Origin: Caryophanales bacterium UBA6449
Lineage (GTDB): Bacteria > Bacillota_I > Bacilli_A > RFN20 > CAG-288
Direction: 5' to 3'
NCBI GenBank assembly: GCA_002437105.1
Contig: DJOB01000004.1
Location: forward strand, 133,125-181,379
Length of the DNA: 48,255 nt
Shown here: piece by piece, positions 32,619-41,386 of the stretch
Layout of the letters: each line of letters opens with the position of its first letter
Numbering within the stretch: position 1 is the stretch's first letter
Translations under genes and position numbers: made by a program
The notes under the pieces: model-generated
What the model was told of the DNA's origin: nothing
Database searches by the model: none
What the model saw: only the letters and a program-made list of their open reading frames with translations

Positions 32619-33968
32619 CTATCTCACCCTCCTCAGGATCGCAAAGTACATGCCGATTCCGGCATAGTCGGTAGCGGGGACTAGGTAGCGCTGAGATATC
32701 AGCTTGAATTCTGGACGCTTGCTGACGAGCCAGCTGACCACTCTCTCGCCCTCATCCTTGATCAGCGAGGTGACGGCGTAGGCCAAATAGCCGCCCGCGG
32801 CGACGAAGAACGAAGACTCGAGGATGCCGCTCTCCTCCTTCTCGATGGTGGCGAACAGCTGATCGGGGTCGAAGGTGGCCGCGATCTCGGGGTGGTGGCT
32901 GATCTCGCCGGTCCGCGAGCTGGCAGGGGTGGATATGACCAGGTCGAATGCGTTGAAGGGCAGGTAGGTCTTGAGCAGGGTGGCCGAGGAGGCGACAGTC
33001 TCGACGGTGGGACCGGTCGCCGCAGCCGGGTCGTCGGTCCCGGTCTCCGCGGAGGTCTCGGATATGGAGAGCCTTCCCATCCGAGCCTCAAAGCTGGTGA
33101 GATCCTCGCTGCGATCGAAAGAGGCGGTGAACTGACCGCGGGCGGCCAGCGACCGCAGGGCGAGCGAGGCGGGCAGCGCGAAGGAGGAGGCTTCGACCAG
33201 CAGGGTCTTGCCGTACTGGGGGAAGGGCAGCGTATCGAGGAAGCTGAACCAGGACAGGTCCTGGGGGAACAGCTGACCCTTGAGCACCTCGGTCAGGGTG
33301 GAGGCCCGTTTCGTCTTCAGCGAACGCAGGAGCGCGCCGGTCGGATAGGCGGGATTGGTCGAGGCGGTGACCTGGAACCGCTCGTCGGAGGCGAAATCCG
33401 CCCGCGCGGCGGTAGAGGTGTTCAGCGCGAGGAAGAGCTCGGGCTCTCTGGTCTGAGCCTTCAGCAGGTCGATGGTCTTCTCGGGGCCGAAGTCGGCGAT
33501 GTAGTTCTGGAGCAACCACTGGGGGCAGTTGAAGACGGCGGCGTTGTTGGCCAGGGGATCTTTGGCTACCGCAGCGGGCAGTTCGGCGGGCTTTTCGGCC
33601 AGCTCGACCAGCCGGTCGATATCTTTCTGGTCGCACTCGATCATCAGCGCCTTAGCGGTGTTGACGATCAGACCGGTGCGCTCCTTGATCCGGTCCTCGT
33701 TTCCGTCCGCGTTCCTCAGCAGATCTAGACCGAGGCAGAAGAGGCGGACCAGCTGGTCGGATGAGACGATGGCAGGGAAGCGATCGCGCACCTGGATATC
33801 CAGGATCAGGTGGTGCTTGAGCTCGGAGGTGATCATCGCCTTGAGAGCCGCCCGGTCGTGGGTGGTCAGGTTGTAGCGGTCGTAGGCTCGATCCAGCGCG
33901 TTCTTGAGCGACTGGTTGCGGTCGAAGATCGCATCGAGCACAAATATGGCAGAAGTCAAGTCAATCAT
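32619..33968 (-). CDS. RsmB-like protein with degenerate methyltransferase site
   Basis: In the position and length of rsmB (16S rRNA m5C967 methyltransferase), 449 residues. The N-terminal NusB-like RNA-binding domain is recognisable (residues 1-125). The linker to the catalytic domain is also recognisable: FNCPQWLLQNYIADFG, PELFLALNTST. In the catalytic domain the SAM loop expected as DLCAAPGGKT is VEASSFALPAS (258-268), the motif IV catalytic DAPCSG is STPASS (346-351), and motif VI YSTCS is AYAVTS (396-401). Both cysteines and the SAM loop are gone, yet the frame is intact and coupled to rlmN. Start at 33968 has AAGGAG eight bases upstream; an upstream ATG at 34010 lacks one. Probably a non-catalytic rRNA-binding derivative. 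Confidence 0.8.
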   Translation of the reverse strand: MIDLTSAIFVLDAIFDRNQSLKNALDRAYDRYNLTTHDRAALKAMITSELKHHLILDIQVRDRFPAIVSSDQLVRLFCLGLDLLRNADGNEDRIKERTGLIVNTAKALMIECDQKDIDRLVELAEKPAELPAAVAKDPLANNAAVFNCPQWLLQNYIADFGPEKTIDLLKAQTREPELFLALNTSTAARADFASDERFQVTASTNPAYPTGALLRSLKTKRASTLTEVLKGQLFPQDLSWFSFLDTLPFPQYGKTLLVEASSFALPASLALRSLAARGQFTASFDRSEDLTSFEARMGRLSISETSAETGTDDPAAATGPTVETVASSATLLKTYLPFNAFDLVISTPASSRTGEISHHPEIAATFDPDQLFATIEKEESGILESSFFVAAGGYLAYAVTSLIKDEGERVVSWLVSKRPEFKLISQRYLVPATDYAGIGMYFAILRRVR

Positions 33969-34097
33969 TTGCTTCTCTCCTTCGATAACACTCTTTATTA
34001 AACGATACAAAATATATCATAAGCGCTGCGGCGATCACCTGTGAGGGCTTTTCTTCTCTTGCGGTAAAATCATCTTCGCGTCGCCGGGAGGTTTACC

Positions 34098-34430
34098 ATG
34101 GAAAAAGCGGTGCTGGTGCTGCAGTATAGGGACTATCCCCTCTGGACGGTGGACGAAGAGTCGGGTCTGAAGATGCCGGGGCTCCCTGCCTACCTGTCCA
34201 TGCCTGACGGTCTAGAGGAGAAGCTGGATCGCCTGCAGGAGATGTTCGATGCGCTCTTCGGGATGGATGGCGAGGCGATGAGCTTCAAGGGTATTCCGGA
34301 CGAGAAGTATCGCAGCTCCCTCTCAGCCCTGGCTGAGGAGTGCGTCGCGATCCTTCGTCAGAGCTATCCCACCCTCGAGATCGACAATCGGATCCCGAAG
34401 GTTCTTCTCTCCTGCAAAGTCATCGGATAA
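34098..34430 (+). CDS. Small hypothetical protein
   Basis: 110 residues, acidic and soluble, with no membrane segment or motif that I recognise (contains QYRDYPLWTVDEESGLKMPG and a C-terminal PKVLLSCKVIG). GGGAGG lies seven bases before the ATG and codon use resembles neighbouring genes, so it is probably real. It is divergent from the rsmB-like gene and ends at a strong bidirectional terminator. Confidence 0.7.
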   Translation: MEKAVLVLQYRDYPLWTVDEESGLKMPGLPAYLSMPDGLEEKLDRLQEMFDALFGMDGEAMSFKGIPDEKYRSSLSALAEECVAILRQSYPTLEIDNRIPKVLLSCKVIG

Positions 34431-34435
34431 AAAGA

Positions 34436-34475
34436 GTTGCTAATGCCCAGGTGTGGCATTAGCAACCCTTTTTTT
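34436..34475. terminator. Bidirectional terminator between convergent genes
   Basis: Twelve-base stem GTTGCTAATGCC (34436-34447) with GGCATTAGCAAC (34455-34466), U-run on both strands. It serves the 110-residue gene on plus and the priA operon on minus. Confidence 0.9.
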
Positions 34476-35007
34476 ATTTGTTCTTATTCTTGGTAGCGTA
34501 GAAGGCGAGGGTCGCTTCCTCCGGCGACATCTCCGGATGGTCAGCCACGAATTTGTCCAGATCCTCGAAGACGTTTCCCAGATATACGTCATCGGGATCA
34601 TCCCCCTCTCCGTCCTCGTCCTGGCGCTCGTCGCCGTAACGGTCGTCGGCGGTCACCATATTGCCGGGTTTAAGGTATTCCGGGCACTCGCGGTCGATAA
34701 AGTCGAAGGAGTCGGAGCGGTCGAACCACTGGAAGACCAGCCGCGAGTGGACCGTGACCCACTTCAGCGAGGCGCCGATCGCCTGAGCGATCTTCTCCTT
34801 CTGGGGCTTGAGGTCGCTGGGGGCGAGGATCTCGCACAGCAGGTTGAACGAGGTCTGCTCCTGCCCCTCGTGGATAAACAGCGTCTCGTTGGCGATGATG
34901 CTGATGGGCTCGTCGAGGTTGAGGGCCGCTTTTATCCCCTTCTCCATGCGCTTGGCGTGATAGTTGATGTTGCTGATATCCGCACCGAAAATCTTAATGA
35001 AAATCAT
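34474..35007 (-). CDS. DUF1904-like protein with acidic insert
   Basis: 177 residues. The first 100 residues resemble the DUF1904/tautomerase-like small family: early beta strand MIFIKIFGADI, middle SIIANETLFIHEGQ, and WVTVHSRLVFQWFDRSDSFDF, where WFDR is the recognisable mark. After this comes an acidic stretch (DERQDEDGEGDDPDD) and a helical end. GGGGAG lies before the ATG. It follows priA by 32 bases, so it is probably the last gene of gmk-priA. Function unknown; the family assignment is tentative. Confidence 0.6.
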   Translation of the reverse strand: MIFIKIFGADISNINYHAKRMEKGIKAALNLDEPISIIANETLFIHEGQEQTSFNLLCEILAPSDLKPQKEKIAQAIGASLKWVTVHSRLVFQWFDRSDSFDFIDRECPEYLKPGNMVTADDRYGDERQDEDGEGDDPDDVYLGNVFEDLDKFVADHPEMSPEEATLAFYATKNKNK

Positions 35008-35039
35008 CTTTATCTCCCCTTTTTTACCTATATTCTATT

Positions 35040-37247
35040 CTAATCCCCGCGCGAGTCTACATCGATGGTTATCTGGATCGCGGGGGCGACGAAGGTCTCC
35101 CGCAGGGCCTTCAGCACCGGGTAGAGCACCCGGGTCTCCTTGTACTTGATGGTCACGCGCTTGAACCGTTTGCCCTGGACGATGCCCTGGTAGGGATCGG
35201 AGGGTCCGTAGATATTGCATCGGGTTCCCGTGAGCTTGGTCACCAGGAAGGACTTTATGCCGTAGGCTGTCTCGGATACGAGCTTCTTGTCCTCTCCGGA
35301 GATCAGGATATCGCACATGAAGCAGTAGGGAGGGTAGATGAAGCGCCGCCGATCCTCGATCTCCAGCGCGTAGAAGGTCTCGTAGTCCTGGCGCGAAGCG
35401 CAGATGAGCGTCCGGTTGGTCGGATCGTAGGTCTGGATGATGGCGCGCCCTTCCCGCGCCGCCCGTCCGCTGCGCCCCACGAGCTGGGCAATCAGATCGA
35501 AGGTGCGCTCCGCCGAGGTGTAGGAGGGCACGGCGAGGGACATGTCGGCGTCGAGGGCCGCTGCGAGCGTCACTCGCGGAAAGTCGTGGCCCTTCACGAC
35601 CATCTGGGTGCCGACCACGATATCTAGCTGCCCGTCTCGGAACTGCTTCAAAGTCCTCTTCCTCTCCGGTTCGGTATCGAGGTCCATGCGGCCGATCCGC
35701 GCTTGAGGGAAGAGGTTGGACAGGTCGTCGATCACCCGTTCCGTGCCGTATCCTAGCTGGAAGAACGACTTCGAGGAGCAGCGGGTGCAGGTGTAGGTCG
35801 AGTAGGGGACGGAGAGCTCGCAGCGGTGGCAGAAGAGCCGGTCTCTATCGCGGTGCAGAACCAGGGGGATCTGGCAGTTCGGACACTCGGCCACGCGCTG
35901 GCACTTGCGGCACTGGAGCCGGGGAGCATAGCCGCGCCGGTTGATGAAGAGGATGGCCTGCTCCTTTCTCTTCAGCGTCTCGTCCAGCGCGGAGAGCAGC
36001 TCCTTGGAGAGGATGCGGGAGCGGTCGGAGAGGTTCGCGAGCTGGGACATATCGACGAAGGTGGCTTGAACCAGGGGCGTCTGGCTGAACTTGTGCGTCA
36101 ATCGGGTGAAGCCGGTGAGTCCCTTCTCGGCGCGGAGGCGGTCTTCTACCAGCGGGGTGGCGGAGCCCAAGACGACTTTAGCTCCCTCGTTTGCCGCTCT
36201 CATCTGCGCTACCATGCGGGCATCGTAGAAGGGTGTCGTATCCTGTTTATAGGTGTCGGAATGTTCCTCGTCGATACAGATGAGCCCCAGGTTGTTCACG
36301 GGGGCGAAGATGGCGGAGCGGGTACCGACCACGATCCGGTTTTCCCCTTCCCTTATCCTCAGGTACTCGTCGTATTTGGCGGCATTGGTCAGATTGGAGT
36401 GCAGGATCGAGACGCGATTGTGGAAGCGGCTCATGAAGAGGGCGGCTGTCTGGTCGGTCAGGGCGATCTCGGGGACGAGGATGATCGATCCGCGGCCCTG
36501 CTTCAGCATGCGGTCGGCCAGCTCGATGTAGACGAGGGTCTTGCCCGAACCGGTGACCCCCTCCAGCAGGGTGGTCGGCTTGGGTGAGCTGAGGATATAT
36601 TCGACACAGGCTAGCTGATCCGGGGTGGCGCTATAGGAGCCATCCGGCGCTTGAACGTCCTGCTTCACGCGGACGAACCGAGTGGTCTTCGGGGTGATGA
36701 AGCCCTGGGCGAGGAGGGATTGGTAGGCGTGTGAGCTGCGGATAGCGGCGGTGCTCAACAGGCCTTCCGGCCTCTCGGTGATCCGCTTCCAGAGCTGCTG
36801 CTCGTAATGATTAAGGGAGGATGGATCGCAGTTCGGGGTCGGCACGATCCAGGTCTGGAATCTCTCCTTGGGTTTGTTCAGCGAGGAGTCCTTCGGCTTC
36901 AGCGAGGGGGGAAGCATCGCCTGGTATATCGCGATCAGCGGGCAGAGGTAGCGGTTCTCCATCTCCAGAGCCAGTGATTGTAGCTCCGGCGTGATGATGG
37001 GTTGGCGATCCAGGACGCTCAGGATCGGCTTGATGATGATGCCGGTTCTCTGCGTGTAGGCCTCGGGGGTATCCGCCATCGGCTGGGGCGCCGAGGCGAT
37101 GAATCCGACACAGTTCTTCTCCGGGCCGAAATCGACTAGGACGCGCGTCAGGGGAGCGGGAGCCGCGTCAGCTTCGATGAAGTAGTTGAAAGTGCGATTG
37201 AGGGCTTGGGCCGCTCGTCCGATCAGGATTGGACAGAGATATCTCAA
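35040..37247 (-). CDS. priA: Primosomal replication-restart helicase PriA
   Basis: DNA helicase that reloads the replisome at stalled forks, 735 residues. The N-terminal 3'-DNA-binding domain (RTFNYFIEAD, RVLVDFG) is followed by helicase motifs GVTGSGKTLVY, ICIDEEHSDTYKQD, LGSATP, and QLVGRSGRAAREGRAIIQT. The zinc module is complete with eight cysteines in CRKCQRVAECPNCQI, FCHRCEL and TCTRCSSK. The start is TTG with AGGAGG about five bases upstream, nine bases after gmk. In Bacillus rpoZ lies between gmk and priA; here it does not. Confidence 0.96.
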   Translation of the reverse strand: MRYLCPILIGRAAQALNRTFNYFIEADAAPAPLTRVLVDFGPEKNCVGFIASAPQPMADTPEAYTQRTGIIIKPILSVLDRQPIITPELQSLALEMENRYLCPLIAIYQAMLPPSLKPKDSSLNKPKERFQTWIVPTPNCDPSSLNHYEQQLWKRITERPEGLLSTAAIRSSHAYQSLLAQGFITPKTTRFVRVKQDVQAPDGSYSATPDQLACVEYILSSPKPTTLLEGVTGSGKTLVYIELADRMLKQGRGSIILVPEIALTDQTAALFMSRFHNRVSILHSNLTNAAKYDEYLRIREGENRIVVGTRSAIFAPVNNLGLICIDEEHSDTYKQDTTPFYDARMVAQMRAANEGAKVVLGSATPLVEDRLRAEKGLTGFTRLTHKFSQTPLVQATFVDMSQLANLSDRSRILSKELLSALDETLKRKEQAILFINRRGYAPRLQCRKCQRVAECPNCQIPLVLHRDRDRLFCHRCELSVPYSTYTCTRCSSKSFFQLGYGTERVIDDLSNLFPQARIGRMDLDTEPERKRTLKQFRDGQLDIVVGTQMVVKGHDFPRVTLAAALDADMSLAVPSYTSAERTFDLIAQLVGRSGRAAREGRAIIQTYDPTNRTLICASRQDYETFYALEIEDRRRFIYPPYCFMCDILISGEDKKLVSETAYGIKSFLVTKLTGTRCNIYGPSDPYQGIVQGKRFKRVTIKYKETRVLYPVLKALRETFVAPAIQITIDVDSRGD

Positions 37248-37256
37248 AGCCGCCTC

Positions 37257-37883
37257 CTATCTATTCAAGAAGCCTTCTCCCTTAAAGACGGTACCTTTGG
37301 TCAGGGTGGGATCCTTGTGTCCGTTCTGCAGGCTGGTGTGGATCATGGTGCGCACCTGGTCGGCGGTGAGCTGCAGGCTCGAGCTGATGATGGTGCAGTC
37401 GAAACGAGGGGCGAGGGAAGCTTCCTGCTGGGCGATAGCGATCCTCTCTTCGATCCGGGTCTTGCCATAGGTGGTCAGCTTGTGCCGGAAGGCGTCGGCG
37501 TCGGTCAGGGTTATATAGATGGAGAGGGTTCGGGGACCATCGAAGAGGGTGAGGAGCTTCGCCGCTCCGGTGGGGGAGAGGGTGCACAGGACATTCTTAC
37601 CCTGGTCGAGCAGCTGGTTCAAGACCTCCCGCGAGGTGCCGTAGAGGGCATCTTCGAATTCGTAGACCTCCAGGAATTCACCATCTCTCTTCATCTGCTC
37701 GAATCGCTCCCGACTCACGAAGTGGTAGTCGCGCCCCTCGGCTTCAAACTCGCCGATGGGTCGGGTCGTGTAGGAGATACAGGGGGTGATGTCGAGCGAA
37801 GAATCGGCACATATCAGGGACGAGACAGCGTCCTTGCCGATGCTGGCGGGACCAGTAATGATGATCAGGAATCCTCTCTGCAT
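37257..37883 (-). CDS. gmk: Guanylate kinase (divergent P-loop)
   Basis: Phosphorylates GMP to GDP, 208 residues. The P-loop is TGPASIGKDAV instead of the usual SGPSGAGKST, keeping the GK core. GMP-binding motifs are normal: SYTTRPIGEFEAEGRDYHFVS, EFLEVYEFEDALYGTS. GAGGAGG precedes the ATG by seven bases. A TATAAT (about 37915-37920) upstream marks the likely promoter for gmk-priA-34474 gene. Confidence 0.93.
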   Translation of the reverse strand: MQRGFLIIITGPASIGKDAVSSLICADSSLDITPCISYTTRPIGEFEAEGRDYHFVSRERFEQMKRDGEFLEVYEFEDALYGTSREVLNQLLDQGKNVLCTLSPTGAAKLLTLFDGPRTLSIYITLTDADAFRHKLTTYGKTRIEERIAIAQQEASLAPRFDCTIISSSLQLTADQVRTMIHTSLQNGHKDPTLTKGTVFKGEGFLNR

Positions 37884-37983
37884 ACCTATACCTCCTCACT
37901 ATAATTAACCATTGGGATATTATACGAAAGATACAGCGTAGTAATCCTCACATCAGGTATCCGCTTCGAGGGAGAAATGATAT

Positions 37984-39588
37984 ATGGCTTTCGATAATCT
38001 TGTGCTCGCTAAGATCGTTCAGGGGATCGATGATCAGCTCCAAGGCGCCTTCATCGATGTCCCCTACGCGCTCGCTGCCAATCAGTATGCGCTGCCCTTC
38101 CACGCCGCTGACCGCCTTAAAGAGAGAAGCGGGGGACGGGGCGTCATCGTCCTGAATATGGATCCTTCGAATCCCTTCATCTCCTTCTCCGATGGCAAGT
38201 TCACCAAGGCAGTGGACAATACCCCGTTCTTCAATTCGCTGCGACGGATAGCTGGTCAGCGCTTTATCGGGGCGGAGAAGGTGCAGGGAGAGAGGGTCGT
38301 GACCCTGAAGTTTGCGAGGGTGAAGAAGGAGCTCGGCGATCTCGACGATGGCTCTGCGATCGTCCTGGAGCTCTTTCCCTCTCGGAACAACGCCTTCCTC
38401 CTGAGTCTGCCTTCGATGAATGTCCTCTCTCTGTACAAGGAGAGGGGTGATGTGACTTCGGCCCATTTTATCACGCGCAATTCCAAGTACAGGTATCCGG
38501 CGAGCCGCCGGGTCTTCGATCGCACCGTGACCGATCTGGAGCAGGCGCGGCCGCTCTTGGCCCGCGAGGTGTTCAAGAGGCTGGAGGCCCGTGCGCAAGC
38601 GGTGGGATTCATCCAGGCGCGCGATGAGCTCTTAGCGGATCCGGGACTGTACTTCGCCGCGGGGACGATCCTCCCTTCCAATTTTGGCGATTCTACCCTC
38701 AGACGGGTGCAGATCCAGGACATCTATTCCTGCTTCGTCGCCGATCAGAAGGCGCTGACCCGGGCTCTCAAGGAGAAGGATCTGACCCAGCGGATCGATA
38801 AGGCGCTCAAGACGGCGGAGAAGAAGCTCAGGAACCTCAAGGAGGACTACGAGCAGTCGATGCGCCGGATGAGCTATGCCGATATCGGCAATGCGCTCTT
38901 CCTCCACCAGACCGAGTGGGTGAAGAATTCCGACCATATCGAGATCGATGGGCAGCGGATCGCTCTGGATCCCCGCTTGGATATCATCGCGAACGCCAAT
39001 GCCTACTTTCGGAAGTACAAGAAGGCAAAGTTGGCGATCACGGCCCTGAAGGAGCTGGAGCGGACTACCCAGGATGAGATCGACTATCTGCGCAAGAAGG
39101 CTCTCGAGATCCCGCGCGCTTCGAATCGGGATCTGTTGGAGCTCAAAGCTGAGCTGGTCATGGAGGGCTATCTAAAGGATCCTACGCGCCGCTATAAGAC
39201 CAGCAAGAATAAGGCCTATCAGCCGCACCTCCTCACGCTGGCCGATGGGACGCGGATAGCCTTCGGGGCGAACGGGCTCCAGAACGAGTATCTGACCTTC
39301 AAGCTGGCCCACTCCCACGATACCTTCGTCCACGTGAAGGATTATCCCGGCTCGCACGTGCTGATCCTCGATGGCCGGATGTCGGACGAGTCCCTGCGGA
39401 CCGCGGCCGAATTGGCCCTCTGGCTCTCCGGTCTAGACAGCGGCGATGTGATGGTGGCGGAGAAGAGATACGTGAAGAAGAATCCCCAGCGGATCGGTCT
39501 GGTCAATATCCTGGAGTATCGGACGGTGCACCTCTCGGGTATTCGCCCGGCTTCTCTTCCGCTTTTCAAAAAGGCGGCCCAGGGTTAG
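37984..39588 (+). CDS. rqcH: RqcH/NFACT ribosome-associated quality control factor
   Basis: Binds 60S-type stalled 50S subunits and recruits alanyl-tRNA for alanine tailing, 534 residues. Domains: NFACT-N (AFDNLVLAKIV ... PFFNSLRRIAGQRFIG), HhH and coiled-coil arms (about 180-400, for example LTQRIDKALKTAEKKLRNLK), and NFACT-R (LTFKLAHSHDTFVHVKDYPGSHVLI). The pair corresponding to the essential Asp-Arg of Bacillus RqcH appears as Glu103-Arg104 (VQGERVV). The gene is divergent from gmk, in the region where yloA/rqcH lies near gmk in Bacillus. Confidence 0.93.
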   Translation: MAFDNLVLAKIVQGIDDQLQGAFIDVPYALAANQYALPFHAADRLKERSGGRGVIVLNMDPSNPFISFSDGKFTKAVDNTPFFNSLRRIAGQRFIGAEKVQGERVVTLKFARVKKELGDLDDGSAIVLELFPSRNNAFLLSLPSMNVLSLYKERGDVTSAHFITRNSKYRYPASRRVFDRTVTDLEQARPLLAREVFKRLEARAQAVGFIQARDELLADPGLYFAAGTILPSNFGDSTLRRVQIQDIYSCFVADQKALTRALKEKDLTQRIDKALKTAEKKLRNLKEDYEQSMRRMSYADIGNALFLHQTEWVKNSDHIEIDGQRIALDPRLDIIANANAYFRKYKKAKLAITALKELERTTQDEIDYLRKKALEIPRASNRDLLELKAELVMEGYLKDPTRRYKTSKNKAYQPHLLTLADGTRIAFGANGLQNEYLTFKLAHSHDTFVHVKDYPGSHVLILDGRMSDESLRTAAELALWLSGLDSGDVMVAEKRYVKKNPQRIGLVNILEYRTVHLSGIRPASLPLFKKAAQG

Positions 39589-39634
39589 GACGGTTGCGGC
39601 TCGGCGCGACCGATAAATTTAGTTTATGTTTCCC

Positions 39635-39663
39635 TTGACACTAGGGAGGGAGAAGCGTAATAT
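39635..39663 (+). promoter_or_regulatory. Strong promoter of tRNA-Thr
   Basis: TTGACA (39635-39640), 17-base spacer, TAATAT (39658-39663), 21 bases before the tRNA. Confidence 0.85.
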
Positions 39664-39684
39664 AACTCCCGCCGTCAAGGAGAT

Positions 39685-39758
39685 GCCCAGTTAGTTAAGT
39701 GGTATAACAGGTCCTTGGTAAGGACCAGTCGCAAGTCCGATTCTTGCACCGGGCACCA
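39685..39758 (+). tRNA. tRNA-Thr (GGT)
   Basis: A 74-nt cloverleaf with encoded CCA. Anticodon arm GGTCC-TTGGTAA-GGACC gives GGT (reads ACC/ACU). D-stem GTTA/TAAC and T-stem GCAAG/CTTGC are perfect. The acceptor stem has one A5-C68 mismatch. Confidence 0.93.
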
Positions 39759-39810
39759 TTGGTTCACAGGAATTCCGGCGTGATTGACGGTGCCGAAATC
39801 GTCGTATAAC

Positions 39811-39834
39811 AGCCCTGAGGTTCAGGGCTTTTTT
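39811..39834 (+). terminator. tRNA-Thr terminator
   Basis: AGCCCTGA (39811-39818) with TCAGGGCT (39822-39829) and six T. Confidence 0.85.
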
Positions 39835-40082
39835 CGTATAAAAATAGATGCTTTATCCGTTTGTATCCTCCACTATCTGTCCTGAGGTTGTCGGTGTCAG
39901 TCGTCTGTTGAGACGGATATTCTTAGGCGATATTTTGGGAAGCTAAGATGGTTTTCCTTCGGGCTTTTTGTGGATTGCTCATCCCTATTTTGACTGGGTG
40001 TTCTGCCGACTGAGTATTCTGGTCCGATAGCCATCTGTTCGGGCGGATCTATATCCACTGACCGAGATGAGCGTTTTTATAT
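39835..40082. other. Gene-free spacer
   Basis: I see no coding frame with a ribosome site, no RNA gene and no clear repeat here; flanked by two terminators. Confidence 0.6.
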
Positions 40083-40110
40083 AAAAAAAACGAGCTGGAT
40101 CACCAGCTCG
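40083..40110 (-). terminator. ldh terminator
   Basis: CGAGCTGG (40091-40098) with CCAGCTCG (40103-40110); minus strand ends in eight U. Confidence 0.9.
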
Positions 40111-40140
40111 CTTTCGATCTATCTGACGGATAGACTAGAT

Positions 40141-41208
40141 CTAGTAGGCTCCGTGGAGGGAGTCGAAGCTCTCCTTCAGAGTCTCGACGGACTTGAGAAC
40201 AGCCTCGGTGTCCTTGTCGTCGTACTTGGGAGCGACGATTCCCTCGACACCGTGAGCGCCGACGATGGCGGGCAGAGAGATGTAGACACCCTCAGCCTTT
40301 CCATCGAGGACGCAGTTGCAGCACTTCACCGAGACGGGAAGGATGACCTTCTCATCGTTGATGATGGCCTTGCAGATCCTAGTGATGGAGAGCGCGATCG
40401 CGTAGTTGGTAGCTCTCTTCAGAGCGATGACATCGTAAGCAGCGTGCCAGACGTTGTGGTGGATCTCCTCGAGGTGAGCATCGAGCTCAGCACCCTTGAG
40501 TCCCTTGAACTTCTCGTAGTACTCGCGGATAGGAGTGGTGCCGACAGTAGCGACGGAGTAAGCGGCAACCTCGGAGTCACCGTGCTCACCGATGATGTTG
40601 GCATCGACGGATCCGTAGGAGACGCCCAGATCATCAGCGATCTCCTGCTTCAGACGGGAAGAATCGAGGACGCAGCCGGAACCGATGACTCTCTTGTCAT
40701 CGACACCCAGAACATCCTGAGCGACACGGGCCAGAACATCGCAGGGGTTGGAGACGACGATGACGACGCAGTGGTCATTCAGATGAGCCTTGAGCTGTTT
40801 GCAGATACCAGCGACGATTGCGGCGTTGCCAGCCAGCAGCTGAAGACGAGTCTGTCCGGGCTTCTGAGGAGCACCGGAGGTGATCACGACCACATCAGCA
40901 TCATCGCAGATGCTGTAGTCGACGTGCTCGTTGCCGGGCTCATCGGTCCACTTGGCGGCAGTAACCTTACAGTTGCCGTCCAGGAAGGAGGCACCATCCA
41001 TCATATCGAGAGCATCACCCTCGACATTGTGCATGGCGTTGAATCCCTTGACCCAAGCGCCATTCTCATCCTTGTGACCGGGGAGGACGACATCGATAAC
41101 GCCCACCTCGTTGCACCAGGGCTGCTGGAACAGGGCGAAGACAGCAGAGCTGCCGACGCGTCCATCACCTACGACAACAACTTTTCTCTTTCCGTACTCT
41201 TTGGACAT
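40141..41208 (-). CDS. ldh: L-lactate dehydrogenase
   Basis: NAD-dependent reduction of pyruvate to lactate in fermentation, 355 residues, longer than the usual 315 because of a loop near residues 42-65 (PGHKDENGAWVKGFN) and a C-terminal extension. Motifs: VVVVGDGRVGSS (NAD binding), ITSGAPQKPGQTRL with Gln in the specificity loop (lactate, not malate), VVSNPCDVLA, GSGCVLDSSRLK and catalytic His in IGEHGDSEV. Codon use is strongly biased to a few codons, suggesting high expression. AAGGAG lies eight bases before the ATG, and it is monocistronic with its own promoter and terminator. Malate dehydrogenase is less likely because of the Gln. Confidence 0.93.
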   Translation of the reverse strand: MSKEYGKRKVVVVGDGRVGSSAVFALFQQPWCNEVGVIDVVLPGHKDENGAWVKGFNAMHNVEGDALDMMDGASFLDGNCKVTAAKWTDEPGNEHVDYSICDDADVVVITSGAPQKPGQTRLQLLAGNAAIVAGICKQLKAHLNDHCVVIVVSNPCDVLARVAQDVLGVDDKRVIGSGCVLDSSRLKQEIADDLGVSYGSVDANIIGEHGDSEVAAYSVATVGTTPIREYYEKFKGLKGAELDAHLEEIHHNVWHAAYDVIALKRATNYAIALSITRICKAIINDEKVILPVSVKCCNCVLDGKAEGVYISLPAIVGAHGVEGIVAPKYDDKDTEAVLKSVETLKESFDSLHGAY

Positions 41209-41234
41209 TTGGTTTCTCCTTTAAACCAAAGCAC

Positions 41235-41240
41235 ATTATA
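41235..41240 (-). promoter_or_regulatory. Probable -10 box of the ldh promoter
   Basis: Perfect TATAAT on the minus strand 26 bases before the ldh start; the -35 region (TTGGCG, about 20 bases further up) is a poor match. Confidence 0.5.
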
Positions 41241-41301
41241 GACTTCTTTTTACTCGGAGTCGCCAATATTCTTGCAGCTGGATGGCAAATGATAAAAAAA
41301 C

Positions 41302-41330
41302 TTGAAAGACCCTTCGTACATCCTTATAAT
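41302..41330 (+). promoter_or_regulatory. Promoter of the 284-residue membrane-anchored protein
   Basis: TTGAAA (41302-41307), 17-base spacer, TATAAT (41325-41330). Confidence 0.8.
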
Positions 41331-41386
41331 CACGTAGGTTTTTAGGCTGCTTTTGTTGTACTGCCACGATACTAGGAGGCCGACAG

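Noticed and set aside
40153..41241. Plus-strand frame of 362 codons
   Set aside because: Antisense of lactate dehydrogenase, caused by its strongly biased codon use.
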